Positions 12,980-22,011 of a stretch of DNA of 41,570 bases are shown piece after piece. Positions within the stretch are counted from its first letter, which is position 1. Each line of letters starts with the position of its first letter. The stretch is from a virus. A model generated the notes under the pieces. It was not told the DNA's origin and made no database searches. It saw only the letters and a list, made by a program, of their open reading frames with translations. Both the position numbers and the translations under genes were made by a program. The stretch lies in the IMG/VR virus record IMGVR_UViG_3300036828_000342, positions 1 through 41,570 of that record, one strand, 5' to 3'.

Positions 12980-14455
12980 TTATTCCGACGTTCCGCTGCC
13001 GACAAGGGCCGGAACCGCCCCGCGGAGCGCACTGACACCAGGCAGCATCTGGGCTTCGGCCTCCCCTGCCGCGTTCCTGGCCGCGATCGGGCGGCTGATC
13101 GGGGCATTGCGGTTGATGATGCTTTCCAGTTCGCGGATTTGCCGCGCCGTCAGGTACTCGCCGAGCGATTTGGCCGCTATCCCCGTCGCAGCGAGCCCAG
13201 CCGCAGCGCCATGCCCTCCCGCCAGATCGGTCCCCAGGATGCTCAGAAGCGACACCGGGCCGGCCGGCGCGAACTTGCTCAGTTTTCGCGCCTGGTTGCC
13301 GAGCCACGTCCCAGTGACGATTTCCTCCATCTTGTCGCGAGCCTCTTGCGACATGCCGCGCGAACGCTTCTCGCTATCGAGGATTTTGCGAATCTCCTGC
13401 CGCTGCGTGTTGATGGTGTTGGCCCCGGTGCCGCTAACATCGGCGCGGTGTTGACCCGTCTTGGTCGATTTTTCCAGATCCTGCAGCTTTTTGTAAGTCG
13501 CCCACTCCCCCTGCGAATGCTTCAGGAGCGCCGCGGCGAGAACGGGGTCGCCAGCCAGCACATGATCGGGCGGGACGTTCATCAACCAATGGTCGATGGT
13601 GTCGATGGCAATGTTCGCCGCGGTGCGATCCTCCGGTTTTGTCACGGATACGTTGCCGAGCGCACTTCGTACCTTGTCAATCTCGCCGATCTTGACCGGC
13701 CCCTTGAACCCGTCGAGCACTTCCAGCGTTTTGAACGTGTCCCCGGCCAGGTGCGGCAGGAAATTCTTGTCTGCCAGTTGCGCCCGCACCTGCTCTGCCA
13801 GTTGATCAGCGCCTTCCTTGGAAATCTGTACGTCCATGTTGCGCATCAGTTTGTAGCCGGCATCGGCCGCTTCCTTGTGCCGCGCCAGTGTCGGCAATTC
13901 CTTCGCCAGCCGCGCGCTCTGAGCCCCGCCCGCGACGGCGCCCGCAAGCCCGCCGCCGGCGAGGCCGCCGAGAACGCGAGCGCCGCGTTCCAACCCGGTG
14001 TCTTTTGCAACCTCTGCCAGACCTTCCGCGCCCAATGTCGAACCAACGGCGCCCGCCGTCTTGGCCAACGCGCCGCCCGGTCCCATGTAGGTCGTCGGCG
14101 TGATCGCGGCCTCGCCAAGCCCTGCGCCGACGCGCCCCGTAAACCCCTGCGGCTTGTGCAGGGGTCCGGTGACTTGCTGCTCCAGAATGTTTTCCGTCTG
14201 CGGTGCCGATGGCACGTCCGGCGTCTGGCCCATCTCGGCCTGCGCCGCCTGTCCGGCTTCGCTGGCAAGACCGGAGAATCCCTTCACGGCACCCGTTGGA
14301 ATCGACTTGAAGAAATCACCGGCCGCACTTGACGCAGCCTCCGCGCCCGGATGCTGCTTCAACACCTGTTCGCGAACCTGATCGTCGCTCGCGCCGGCCG
14401 GCCCGTCGATCTTGTAAGTGTTGCCGTCCGGGGCCCTGATTTTGTAGGTCGGCAT
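12980..14455 (-). CDS. Internal virion/ejection protein, 491 aa
   Basis: ATG 14455 overlaps the upstream stop (TAATG). The N terminus YKIRAPDGNTYKIDGPAGAS, then DDQVREQVLKQHPG, is a short domain seen at the start of phage internal and baseplate-like proteins. It is followed by a long Ala/Gly-rich part (about 60-190) with GGALAKTAGAVGSTLGAEGL and GGLAGGGLAGAVAGG, probably membrane-active, and a helical C-terminal half. By position (third of three long genes after the tail nozzle) it fits an ejection protein that enters the cell envelope with the DNA, like T7 gp14-16 or P22 gp7/16/20. Confidence 0.65.
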   Translation of the reverse strand: MPTYKIRAPDGNTYKIDGPAGASDDQVREQVLKQHPGAEAASSAAGDFFKSIPTGAVKGFSGLASEAGQAAQAEMGQTPDVPSAPQTENILEQQVTGPLHKPQGFTGRVGAGLGEAAITPTTYMGPGGALAKTAGAVGSTLGAEGLAEVAKDTGLERGARVLGGLAGGGLAGAVAGGAQSARLAKELPTLARHKEAADAGYKLMRNMDVQISKEGADQLAEQVRAQLADKNFLPHLAGDTFKTLEVLDGFKGPVKIGEIDKVRSALGNVSVTKPEDRTAANIAIDTIDHWLMNVPPDHVLAGDPVLAAALLKHSQGEWATYKKLQDLEKSTKTGQHRADVSGTGANTINTQRQEIRKILDSEKRSRGMSQEARDKMEEIVTGTWLGNQARKLSKFAPAGPVSLLSILGTDLAGGHGAAAGLAATGIAAKSLGEYLTARQIRELESIINRNAPISRPIAARNAAGEAEAQMLPGVSALRGAVPALVGSGTSE

Positions 14456-15912
14456 TACTTTACGACCTCTGCCGGTCCCCAGCCGCCTTCCGCGGCGCCG
14501 CCAGCGCCGTACCCCTCGAACGGATCGGCCATGGCATCGTCGCCCTCCGGTCCTTCCAGGGTTTTCTTGGTCGCCGCCTTGGAAACCGTGACCTCTTTCC
14601 ACAGCCGCTTGAGCTGCGTCATGTAGGCGGCCTGGCTGGTTGCGGTTGAGAGAATGCCCATGGCGTGCTGTTCAAGCCGATCGTTGACGCGCGGCACACC
14701 TTGCGGGTTCATCGCGCGCGTATAGGCGTTGATCAGCGAGAAATTCGCCAACTCCCAGTCGTTCAGTTCGGTGTCGCTGATCTGTCGTTTCAGGGCCAGA
14801 TTGACCTTGTTGAGCGGCACGACCTGTCCGCGCAAGACCTTTTCCGATGTCTCGATCGCCTGCGGGATCAGCGCCTGCACCTCGTTGGTGGCGTTTTCGA
14901 CGCGCGCCGCCATGCCGGCCGCAGTGCGCGCATAAGCGTTCTTTTGTGTTTGCTTGGCCTGAAAATTCTGGATTTCTTCCGAGGTCGGCGGGTTTCCGGC
15001 CGCCGTGCGCTCATCGATGAACTGGCGCAAACTCATGGCGGTCGCCGAGCGCGGCTGCGCGCCGCCCTGCTTCTTGGCGTACAGTTCGATCATCTGTTTG
15101 ACGCCGGCCTTTTGCTGCTCCGACAATGCGCCGGGCTGGCCGGCCGGCAATTCCATCCGCGCCTGTCCGTCAGGCGACAGCCAATAGGTAGCGGATTGCT
15201 CGGCTTTCTGCTGCTGCTCTTGCCTCTTTTCGACGAGTTTATCGCGCGCCTCACTCGCCTTCTCGGTGAATTGAGCATTCTTTTCGTAAATTCCGGCAAC
15301 CAGCGTGTAATTCTTCGCCGCCGATGCGTCGTACATCATCTTGTCGTGGTACTGCGCCGCGATCATCTGGATGTTCGCCATCTGCTGGTCGATGTTGTTC
15401 TTGCGGTTTTCCAGCTCCAGCTTGTACTTGTCCATCACCATCTTGTTGTTGTCGATCGCGGCCTTCGAGTCCTGCTCCCATTTTTTCGCGGCGCCCTCAT
15501 AGGCCTGCAGATTGCCCTCCTGCCAGCCCTTCAATGCGCCGCCGAACGCGGACAAGGCGGCGGTGCCGGGTACGCGCGCAAATTTCCCGGCAACCGCCCC
15601 TAGCACCGCCATGGCGGAAGCCCATGCCATCGCATCCTTCTGGTAGTCCTGCTGGTCCGGCGCCGGCCCGAGTTGCTGCTGAGTCGGCGGCGCCGGCGGC
15701 GGTGTGTTGAGCGAATGCGACAACGCCGAGCGCGGTCCCTTCAGCGCCTTCTGTTCGGCGGCAAACGCCGCGTCGTCCTGACCCTGCAAGCCCTGGATTT
15801 TGTCGGCCATGGCAAGGGCCGGATTATTGCCGGCAAGCGCCTGCGGCGGTCCCTTGTCCATGATGTAGGGGCCCTGGCTGGCGATCGGGTCGGTTACGGT
15901 CGTGTCGGTCAT
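14455..15912 (-). CDS. Internal virion/ejection protein, 485 aa
   Basis: ATG 15912 in an ATGA overlap with the preceding gene. The first 90 residues are Pro/Gln-rich, then a small-residue hydrophobic stretch (WASAMAVLGAVAGKFARVPG). From about 150 to 250 a long coiled coil follows, with KYKLELENRKNNIDQQMANI and SEARDKLVEKRQEQQQK. The C-terminal third is helical with an INAYTRAMNPQGVPRVND segment and a Gly-rich end. Size, coiled coil and position between two other such genes indicate an internal ejection protein. No enzymatic domain was seen. Confidence 0.65.
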   Translation of the reverse strand: MTDTTVTDPIASQGPYIMDKGPPQALAGNNPALAMADKIQGLQGQDDAAFAAEQKALKGPRSALSHSLNTPPPAPPTQQQLGPAPDQQDYQKDAMAWASAMAVLGAVAGKFARVPGTAALSAFGGALKGWQEGNLQAYEGAAKKWEQDSKAAIDNNKMVMDKYKLELENRKNNIDQQMANIQMIAAQYHDKMMYDASAAKNYTLVAGIYEKNAQFTEKASEARDKLVEKRQEQQQKAEQSATYWLSPDGQARMELPAGQPGALSEQQKAGVKQMIELYAKKQGGAQPRSATAMSLRQFIDERTAAGNPPTSEEIQNFQAKQTQKNAYARTAAGMAARVENATNEVQALIPQAIETSEKVLRGQVVPLNKVNLALKRQISDTELNDWELANFSLINAYTRAMNPQGVPRVNDRLEQHAMGILSTATSQAAYMTQLKRLWKEVTVSKAATKKTLEGPEGDDAMADPFEGYGAGGAAEGGWGPAEVVK

Positions 15913-16589
15913 AGCAATGCCAATGCTGCTGGAGCCGCGGCGGCGAACATCTTGCCGATCGACGAGAACGCCGAAGTCAACGAATCACTATAGGCCTTGT
16001 CCTGCTGCAATTGCGCCTGGCCAGCCTGCAGCAGGATGTTGCTGGCGGCGCTTGATGCGGCCAGCGACTGCCCGGAGAAATTCGAGCCGGACGACAGTTC
16101 GCCGAGCCCGAGTTGGATCGTGGTTTGGATCTGCTGCTGCGCCATGGCGTTGACCTGGGCGTCGTCGTTGGCCTGCTGGGTGATCGCCGCGGTGTCGGCA
16201 TCGGGATTTCGCCCCATGCTGGCGAACATCTGGCGCGATTTGTTGGTCAGGCCTGTGGAAAACTGGCCGAGTTGGGCTTGCTGTTCCGGCGTGAGGCGAC
16301 CCGCTTCTGCGTCGGCGAGCGCCTGCGTGCCCTGCGCGGTCAATGTCTGCCCCTCGTTGAATAGCGTGCCAGCATTGGCCTGCAGGGCCGGCACTTGGCC
16401 GAGTGCCTGCCCGTACTCGGTCGGCAACGGTGATTCGCCCATGCCCAAGATGGTGCCAAAGCCGGCGGCGCCGACCCCGAGCGCGGCAAGGCCCCCCAAG
16501 CCTCCGATGCCCCCCAGACCGCTGCTGTCGCTGGCACCCTTACCGGCAGAATCACCGAGCGACGTGTCGCCGAATGATGTATCAGACAT
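15909..16589 (-). CDS. Internal virion protein, 226 aa
   Basis: ATG 16589. The Gly/Ser-rich N terminus contains a hydrophobic glycine-zipper-like run (GLGGIGGLGGLAALGVGAAG). A Gln/Ala-rich helical body follows (NAMAQQQIQTTIQLGLGELS), ending in a hydrophobic stretch (IGKMFAAAAPAALALL). Short Ala/Gln-rich proteins of this kind lie first in the ejection-protein cluster of podoviruses. It is coupled to the next gene by ATGA. The role in making a DNA-translocation channel is inferred. Confidence 0.6.
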   Translation of the reverse strand: MSDTSFGDTSLGDSAGKGASDSSGLGGIGGLGGLAALGVGAAGFGTILGMGESPLPTEYGQALGQVPALQANAGTLFNEGQTLTAQGTQALADAEAGRLTPEQQAQLGQFSTGLTNKSRQMFASMGRNPDADTAAITQQANDDAQVNAMAQQQIQTTIQLGLGELSSGSNFSGQSLAASSAASNILLQAGQAQLQQDKAYSDSLTSAFSSIGKMFAAAAPAALALL

Positions 16590-16592
16590 AGG

Positions 16593-16922
16593 TCATAGCC
16601 CCTTACCAAATTCGGATTTGACCCCGGCTGCGAGCGGTCCACCCAGCGCCAATGCCGCGGCGGGGTCCGGCGCGGGCTGCTGGGGCGATTGCGGCGCGCC
16701 CGGCGGAGTAATGCCGGGCGGTGCGGCAACCGGCGGCTGCGCGCCCGGCTGTGGCGGCGTAGGGGCTGGCGGCATGGTCCCGGGATCGCGTCCGGACAGG
16801 TCGCTTCCGGTCATGGCGCCGCCGATCGGGGCGTTGGGGCCGAACACGCCGCCCTGGGGATCGACCGATTGCCACGGAGGTCCCGATAATCCAAAATTAC
16901 CCGCAAAATCTGACCCGAAAAT
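16593..16922 (-). CDS. Pro/Ala-rich protein with possible ATT start
   Basis: The clear part, from GTG 16847, is a Pro-rich segment (PAPTPPQPGAQPPVAAPPGI). The frame is open further upstream to 16922, encoding a sensible head (FGSDFAGNFGLSGPPWQSVD) but without ATG, GTG or TTG. The only strong ribosome site, GGGAGG, lies five bases before an ATT codon at 16922. Initiation at ATT is rare but known (infC of E. coli). With ATT the product is 109 residues, otherwise 84 from GTG. It ends just before the ejection-protein gene. Function unknown; Pro-rich linkers are common in virion assembly proteins. Confidence 0.5.
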   Translation of the reverse strand: MFGSDFAGNFGLSGPPWQSVDPQGGVFGPNAPIGGAMTGSDLSGRDPGTMPPAPTPPQPGAQPPVAAPPGITPPGAPQSPQQPAPDPAAALALGGPLAAGVKSEFGKGL

Positions 16923-16951
16923 TTTAGCCTCCCGTCGAACAAGCGTGCCGC

Positions 16952-17302
16952 CTAGCTAATCCCCAATGCCTGCCGGATTTGCTGGTGCGTGCTCGAGTGA
17001 TAACCCAAAAAGCTGTAAAAATCATCCTGACTGTCGATATTGAACTGGCTGAAGTCGAGCGTCGTGACACCGATCGCCTGTGCGAGCAACTGATGGGCCT
17101 CCTGATGGGCCTCGAGTTGGGCCTTCCTGGTCGGCCCCGCAGTCAAAAACGACAGAAAATCGTAATCAGGAATCACGACGGCCGGAGTTAGTCCGGACAG
17201 CACCTGGACGAATTGCAAATGTTCGCGGTGATGGCCGATATCCCACCCGCCATAGCCGGGGAGATCGCTGAACGTCACCTGGTCCGGAGAGAAATTAGGC
17301 AT
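16952..17302 (-). CDS. Hypothetical virion-region protein, 116 aa
   Basis: ATG 17302 overlaps the stop of the tail-nozzle gene (TGATG). A soluble helical protein rich in His and Gln (YGGWDIGHHREHLQFVQVLS, QLEAHQEAHQLLAQAIGV, HSSTHQQIRQALGIS). No family known to me. Genes in this spot, between tail nozzle and ejection proteins, are often small head-tail accessories. Confidence 0.55.
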   Translation of the reverse strand: MPNFSPDQVTFSDLPGYGGWDIGHHREHLQFVQVLSGLTPAVVIPDYDFLSFLTAGPTRKAQLEAHQEAHQLLAQAIGVTTLDFSQFNIDSQDDFYSFLGYHSSTHQQIRQALGIS

Positions 17303-19500
17303 CACGCCCTACTCCGGTTGCCGACATTGGTCTCCTGAAATTCGATCGTCGCATTGGTGGCGGTGAAACTTGCCAGCGTGCCGGTGATCGTCAATCCGAG
17401 ATAGCGCCCGGCGCCGTCGATGTGATTGCCGGCGTTGTCGGTCTGATAACTGAGTGCACGGAATCCCGACGCCAATGTCTCGGTATAGCTGTTTGACCCC
17501 TCGTCGGTATCCACCGACATCGACACCGTTCCGGTGGTTCCGAGCGTCACCGCAAACCCGGCGCGGATTACCTTCTTGCGCTGCACCGCATTGCCGTGGT
17601 GAGTAAGGGACGATTGCAGCTTGAACGAGACAGCCACGGTGGGATCGCCAAACAATGCCGTTATATCGGTGCCGGATGATCCGTAAAGCTGAGTCTTTCC
17701 GGTCGCCGCACTCGGTGCGGTCGCGAATGCCACCAGATTATTACCCTGCGACCCGACAAACCATTTCTTGCCGCTGAAGATCAGCATGATCGATCGCGTC
17801 GTGCTGAGAGGATCCTTGTACCGAACCAAAAATGCGATGTTGTGGATGTTGTTCATATCGACAATTGCGGCCTGGGGCCCCTGCGAAAAATCGATCAGCT
17901 TGAAGATGCCGTCCATATCATCGGAAATTTTCTGCACGCTGGAGCCGAACACGCCATAGATGCCATTGGAGTTGGCAAACATGAACACGCGATTGAACGA
18001 CGCGCAGCTTTGCGGATAGATTGTGCCCTGATCGGACGACAGCGTCAGGATCGTAAACAGCGTGATATTGCCGGCAGAGTTGAGCGATATGTTTCCGATC
18101 TGCTTCACCGACTGGTCGCCCATGATATAGAGATAATTGTTCAGCGAGCGCAGCGCCGTGATCGAATGCACGAGATCCGCGTCCGAAATCACCAGAGATC
18201 CGCTGGCGTTGGCAGCGTTGAAATCGTCGTAGCCTTGCGTTCCCGTATATTGCAGCAACTGACCGCCAGCGAGCCACACCCGGCCCTGAAAAACGGCCAG
18301 CGTCGTTCCCTTGGGGATGAACGGCCAGACATGGCCAGTGGCCGCAGCTCCGGATCCGGTGCCGATGATGACAGAGGGAGTCGATGTGTAGCCCGAGCCG
18401 ACAGTATCCAGAATCAGGGCATTGACCGATCCGCCCGAGATCGTGGCATGAGCGGTCGCGCCCGACCCGCCGCCGCCGACAATGGACACGGTCGGCGCCG
18501 CAACATAGCCACTGCCGCCGGCATCGCGCACGATCGAGGCAACGCCTGACGTTCCCAGAAACACGTTGAAAGTTGGCGGCTGACCTCCGCCAAAGGTTAT
18601 GTTGCACGACGGCGGCGAAGTGTAGCCGCTGCCGCCCGCCGTCAACGCCACCCCGTCCACGGTGTAGACCGTCGGCCCAGGGCCATTAAAAATCACGTTG
18701 GCAAAGCCGGCCGCGCCGGTGCCGCCGCCGCCGGCAAAGACAAAGCTGTAATTGCCGGGCGTGTTGGCTGGATTTGTCTGGAAAAGACCCCTGTTGTTGA
18801 TGGTAACGGATGACACCGGGAATCCCGGCATCGTGACGTGCCCGGCGGCGCCGGACCCGACGCCGGTTCCGAACGAAACCGTCAACGTGTCGCCTACCTG
18901 ATAGCCTGTACCGGGGCTGGTCAGCACAATCCCGACGACAACGCCGTTGACGATCGTCGCCGTTGCCGTCGCTCCGGTGCCGGAACCACCCGAGATTGTC
19001 ACCGGCGGCGGGCTGGAATAGCCGCTGCCGCCATTGCTGATGTTGAATACCGGAGACACGCCGCCCTGATGGACAAAGACCGTGCCGTCAAAGGTGCAGT
19101 AACCCGCAATCGAGTCGTTGATCAGGACGCGGGAGGCCTGCCATGTCGTCAGGTCAGGCGACGTCGAAAACGTTCCAGCGGTCGCGAATTGATTGACAAA
19201 CCCGGTTGCGATATTGACCGATGACGCCGATCCGTCCGATGCAAAATCAAAGAGATAATCGACACCACCAATATCGGCATAGAACATGCTGACGGTGGAT
19301 GCCGGAAGCGTTGTCAGTGCAGGTGATATCGGGCCGGGAACGACGGTCAGATTATTCGGCGCGATCGGCTGCAGGTTTTCCAGCCACGCCAGTTCGTTTT
19401 CCTTCAAAGCCTGCCGCACGCTTTGCGTATTCAGCTTCTCGAACTGCTCGAAAACGATGAATTTCGAAGTCGCGCGCTGTTCTGCTCCGGGCGGCGGCAT
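17302..19500 (-). CDS. Tail nozzle protein (T7 gp12/P22 gp10-like) with GxGY repeats
   Basis: 732 residues. The N terminus (FIVFEQFEKLNTQSVRQALK) and the C-terminal half (GTTLAVFQGRVWLAGGQLLQ, YLYIMGDQSVKQIGN, SCASFNRVFMFANSNGIYGV) have the blade-like repeats of podovirus tail nozzles, which form the distal end of the short tail. Between about 150 and 391 lies an inserted block of five GxGY units (for example NGGSGYSSPPPVTISGG and AGGSGYTSPPS), each followed by a GATATA-like strand. The same module occurs in the next two virion genes upstream. The nozzle assignment rests on size, repeats and order (adaptor gene 3 bases upstream). Confidence 0.7.
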   Translation of the reverse strand: MPPPGAEQRATSKFIVFEQFEKLNTQSVRQALKENELAWLENLQPIAPNNLTVVPGPISPALTTLPASTVSMFYADIGGVDYLFDFASDGSASSVNIATGFVNQFATAGTFSTSPDLTTWQASRVLINDSIAGYCTFDGTVFVHQGGVSPVFNISNGGSGYSSPPPVTISGGSGTGATATATIVNGVVVGIVLTSPGTGYQVGDTLTVSFGTGVGSGAAGHVTMPGFPVSSVTINNRGLFQTNPANTPGNYSFVFAGGGGTGAAGFANVIFNGPGPTVYTVDGVALTAGGSGYTSPPSCNITFGGGQPPTFNVFLGTSGVASIVRDAGGSGYVAAPTVSIVGGGGSGATAHATISGGSVNALILDTVGSGYTSTPSVIIGTGSGAAATGHVWPFIPKGTTLAVFQGRVWLAGGQLLQYTGTQGYDDFNAANASGSLVISDADLVHSITALRSLNNYLYIMGDQSVKQIGNISLNSAGNITLFTILTLSSDQGTIYPQSCASFNRVFMFANSNGIYGVFGSSVQKISDDMDGIFKLIDFSQGPQAAIVDMNNIHNIAFLVRYKDPLSTTRSIMLIFSGKKWFVGSQGNNLVAFATAPSAATGKTQLYGSSGTDITALFGDPTVAVSFKLQSSLTHHGNAVQRKKVIRAGFAVTLGTTGTVSMSVDTDEGSNSYTETLASGFRALSYQTDNAGNHIDGAGRYLGLTITGTLASFTATNATIEFQETNVGNRSRA

Positions 19501-19503
19501 ACG

Positions 19504-20472
19504 CTACCTCGATACGCGGCGCTGGAATGATTTGTTGTAGGGGTTGGGTATCCGCACGCCGCCGGCCCCGATGATGATCTTGGGAACGCGGGCGCTGTAC
19601 AGCTTCAGCATGAATTCGGCCTGCTGGAAATTCTGCAGTTTCATCAGGCAGAGATACGATGCCCAATACTGCACCGCATCGTTCCACGGCGCGGTTACCT
19701 GGGTGTCGAGATCGGTCGTTAGCACCAGCGGAAGCGGATCGACGCAGATCACATCCCATTCGGTGACATAGGACTGGTCGGGCGGCGGCTGGATCAGCAC
19801 GAACCCGGCCTGCTGGTGAATCGTCGTGATCAGGCCGCGCTGGGTGAAAAACGTCTGCGAGCGCATATAGGCCTGGAACAGCGTGAAGCCGCGCCAGCAC
19901 AGCATATAGCGTTGATTGCCCCAAAGGTACGAAATCGAGATCACGTTGAACACGTTGTTGAACATGGTGGCGGTGGCGGTGGCTCCCGATCCGCCGCCGC
20001 TGTCCGCGATCGTGACCGCTGGAACGCTGGCGGTGCCCGGCAATGCCGGGGTGTAGCCCGTGCCCCATGCGGTCATGTTGATGCCGGTGATCACGCCGGC
20101 GACAATGACCGGAACCGCGGTGGCGCGCGTTGACCCGGTTGGACCGGCCGCGAATGTCACCGTGGTAGCCGCGGTGTAGTTGGTGCCTCCGGCCGTCACC
20201 GTCGCGCCGACCACCTGGCCGTTGAGGCCGTTCTGGCCAACCAGAGGATAAATCTCCTGCAGCGGAGGAACCGTGACCGACTGATAGAACGGCGAGGACG
20301 GCGCACCGATCTGCGATGGCGCGAGATACGCCACCCGGCAGCACTGGAAATCCTCTGCAACGACCTTGCGGGCATTGTTGATGGCAGAGATCAGCTCAGC
20401 CTGGGTGAAATCCGAAAATGTCTGGTCGTGAACCAGAAACTGGACCTGAGCGATGTAGTCGGAAAGGAGCAT
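19504..20472 (-). CDS. Tail adaptor / head-tail connector (T7 gp11/P22 gp4-like) with inserted GxGY module
   Basis: 322 residues, ATG 20472. The helical start (LSDYIAQVQFLVHDQTFSDF, then TQAELISAINNARKVVAEDF) is typical of podovirus adaptors that dock under the portal. After LQEIYPLVG (about 71-79) the chain is interrupted by an inserted module (87-175) with NYTAATTVTF, GTGYTPAL and GSGATATATM, then resumes with FNVISISYLWGNQRYMLCWR and a helical end (AVQYWASYLCLMKLQNFQQA). So the module sits in a loop of the adaptor core. It lies directly upstream of the nozzle gene, as in other podoviruses. Confidence 0.75.
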   Translation of the reverse strand: MLLSDYIAQVQFLVHDQTFSDFTQAELISAINNARKVVAEDFQCCRVAYLAPSQIGAPSSPFYQSVTVPPLQEIYPLVGQNGLNGQVVGATVTAGGTNYTAATTVTFAAGPTGSTRATAVPVIVAGVITGINMTAWGTGYTPALPGTASVPAVTIADSGGGSGATATATMFNNVFNVISISYLWGNQRYMLCWRGFTLFQAYMRSQTFFTQRGLITTIHQQAGFVLIQPPPDQSYVTEWDVICVDPLPLVLTTDLDTQVTAPWNDAVQYWASYLCLMKLQNFQQAEFMLKLYSARVPKIIIGAGGVRIPNPYNKSFQRRVSR

Positions 20473-20480
20473 TCACTTTT

Positions 20481-20891
20481 TCAGGCTCTCACTTCGATCC
20501 GGCGCGGCGGGGTAAATGTCGGCTCGCGGTCCGGCTGCGGATCGGCGGGGATCGGCAGCGAGGTGTCGGCCTCGACCTGGACCAGCTTGTACATCACGGG
20601 CTCGATCTTCAGCTTGGCGAACCAGCGCTCGGCCAGCGTCTTGCCGCTGTCGTCGGCCTCGAGGAATCTCGGTGTGTTCCAGCCCTGCCGCTTGGCGACG
20701 TGCTTGCCCATCATGACCTGATCCGAGAAATCAGGCCCGAAGAAATGCAACGCCATGTCCACCGGGAAATTTTTGGCTTCGCCCGGCATCACCTTGACCG
20801 GCACGCCGTCGTGGCGATCGGTAAAGGGGATATCGAGCCCGTTGGTGAGCTTGACGTATTTGACGCGAACCTGTTCGGTCTGATCTTCCAT
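20481..20891 (-). CDS. Virion-region protein of unknown function, 136 aa
   Basis: ATG 20891 overlaps the upstream stop (TGATG). The product contains VKYVKLTNGLDIPFTDRHDG, VPVKVMPGEAKNFPVDMALH and FFGPDFSDQVMMGKHVAKRQ GWNTP in sequence, a beta-rich fold followed by a Pro-rich tail. Proteins like this are regularly found between capsid and tail-adaptor genes of podoviruses; a head-completion role is plausible. No catalytic motif. Confidence 0.6.
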   Translation of the reverse strand: MEDQTEQVRVKYVKLTNGLDIPFTDRHDGVPVKVMPGEAKNFPVDMALHFFGPDFSDQVMMGKHVAKRQGWNTPRFLEADDSGKTLAERWFAKLKIEPVMYKLVQVEADTSLPIPADPQPDREPTFTPPRRIEVRA

Positions 20892-21094
20892 CACAATGTC
20901 CTGTAGATTTCCTGTAACAGTTTGATCGCCGCTGCCATCTTTTCGGCAACGGTCAGTTCATTGGCCGGCGCTGACGGCTCATAGCCCTCGATCGGGCCGT
21001 CCGGGCCGTGTCCGGGCGCATAGGATACCGACGGCGCAGCAGGTGCAAATTCTTCGGTGGCCGCGGGTTCTTCGTTCGAATCGGTGTCACTCAT
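20891..21094 (-). CDS. Small acidic virion-region protein, 67 aa
   Basis: ATG 21094 overlaps the stop of the 302-residue gene (TGATG). The first 50 residues are acidic, Pro/Ala-rich and probably disordered (EEPAATEEFAPAAPSVSYAP). The end is one amphipathic helix (LTVAEKMAAAIKLLQEIYRT). No family recognised. Confidence 0.55.
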   Translation of the reverse strand: MSDTDSNEEPAATEEFAPAAPSVSYAPGHGPDGPIEGYEPSAPANELTVAEKMAAAIKLLQEIYRTL

Positions 21095-22002
21095 CACTGC
21101 ACCCTTGGCTGAAGCAGAACAAGGCTGACGGCCGGCGTGGTGTTTGCGACGGCGCCGGTCGCGGCAACGCCGCCCGCGCCGCCGGTAAAGGTGACGGTTC
21201 GCGACGAACTGGTATAGCCGCCGCCGGGATTGTCGATCACAAGGCCGGTCAGGGTGCCGGATCCCGTCAGCGCGATCGAAGTAAGCTGCACGCCGGTTGC
21301 CGACGTGTTCTGGTTGCCGGGAACGGCATTGCTCGGGAAAACCAGACCTGGGGCCGGGATGGCGCCGGCCGCAACGCCCTGTGCCGGGCCGCCCTGATAG
21401 AGCGCCGGTTGCGGGATCACCCAGAAATTAGGCGAGGCCAGATAGCCGCCGCCAACATTGGCCATGCTGACGGATGCAACGGTGCCGGTGGCGGAAAGCG
21501 CGCAGGTGGCGGTGGCCTGGATGCCGCCGGGCGGCGGCGGGTCGATCACGATCAGCGGCGGCTCGAGGAAACCGGAACCGGCCTGCGTGATGGTCGGCGC
21601 CGCCACCGAGCCGCCGACGATGGTGGAGACGGTACCCCTGACGCCGCCGGTGGTGTCGCTGACCGGAACGGTGGCCGACACGCCATTGATGGTCGAGCCG
21701 ATACCGTTGGTCATGGTCGAACCGGCATTGCTGATCGTGGTCGAGGTGAAAATCCCGGCCGTGTTCAGAAAGCGGAAATTGTAACCGTCGGCCGACAGAT
21801 AGCCGCCACCGGACGCGGGCGTCAGCGTCTGCCAGGTCTGGGCCTGGCCGTCGAAATATTGCAGGATGGTGTTGGCATCCAGATTGTAGATGTACTCGCC
21901 CGGAGGCGGATAGAACACGCCGCCGGAGGCCAGTTCAACCCGCGAGCCGCCCTCCTGCACCTGGGCGAGGGGAAGGGGAAATGCGCCGCCAATGCGAGCC
22001 AT
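21094..22002 (-). CDS. Virion decoration/structural protein with GxGY repeats, 302 aa
   Basis: ATG 22002 follows GAGG, 10 bases after the capsid gene. The first 90 residues have a distinct domain (VFYPPPGEYIYNLDANTILQ, YFDGQAQTWQTLTPASGGGY). The remainder holds at least three GxGY-type units (ITQAGSGFLEPPLIVI, VGGGYLASPNFWVI, NPGGGYTSSSRTVTFTGG) separated by GATATA-like strands. The position right after the major capsid gene suggests a head decoration or head-tail protein. The repeats match those in the adaptor and nozzle genes and may present an Ig-like surface. Confidence 0.6.
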   Translation of the reverse strand: MARIGGAFPLPLAQVQEGGSRVELASGGVFYPPPGEYIYNLDANTILQYFDGQAQTWQTLTPASGGGYLSADGYNFRFLNTAGIFTSTTISNAGSTMTNGIGSTINGVSATVPVSDTTGGVRGTVSTIVGGSVAAPTITQAGSGFLEPPLIVIDPPPPGGIQATATCALSATGTVASVSMANVGGGYLASPNFWVIPQPALYQGGPAQGVAAGAIPAPGLVFPSNAVPGNQNTSATGVQLTSIALTGSGTLTGLVIDNPGGGYTSSSRTVTFTGGAGGVAATGAVANTTPAVSLVLLQPRVQ

Positions 22003-22011
22003 GTTGAGACC

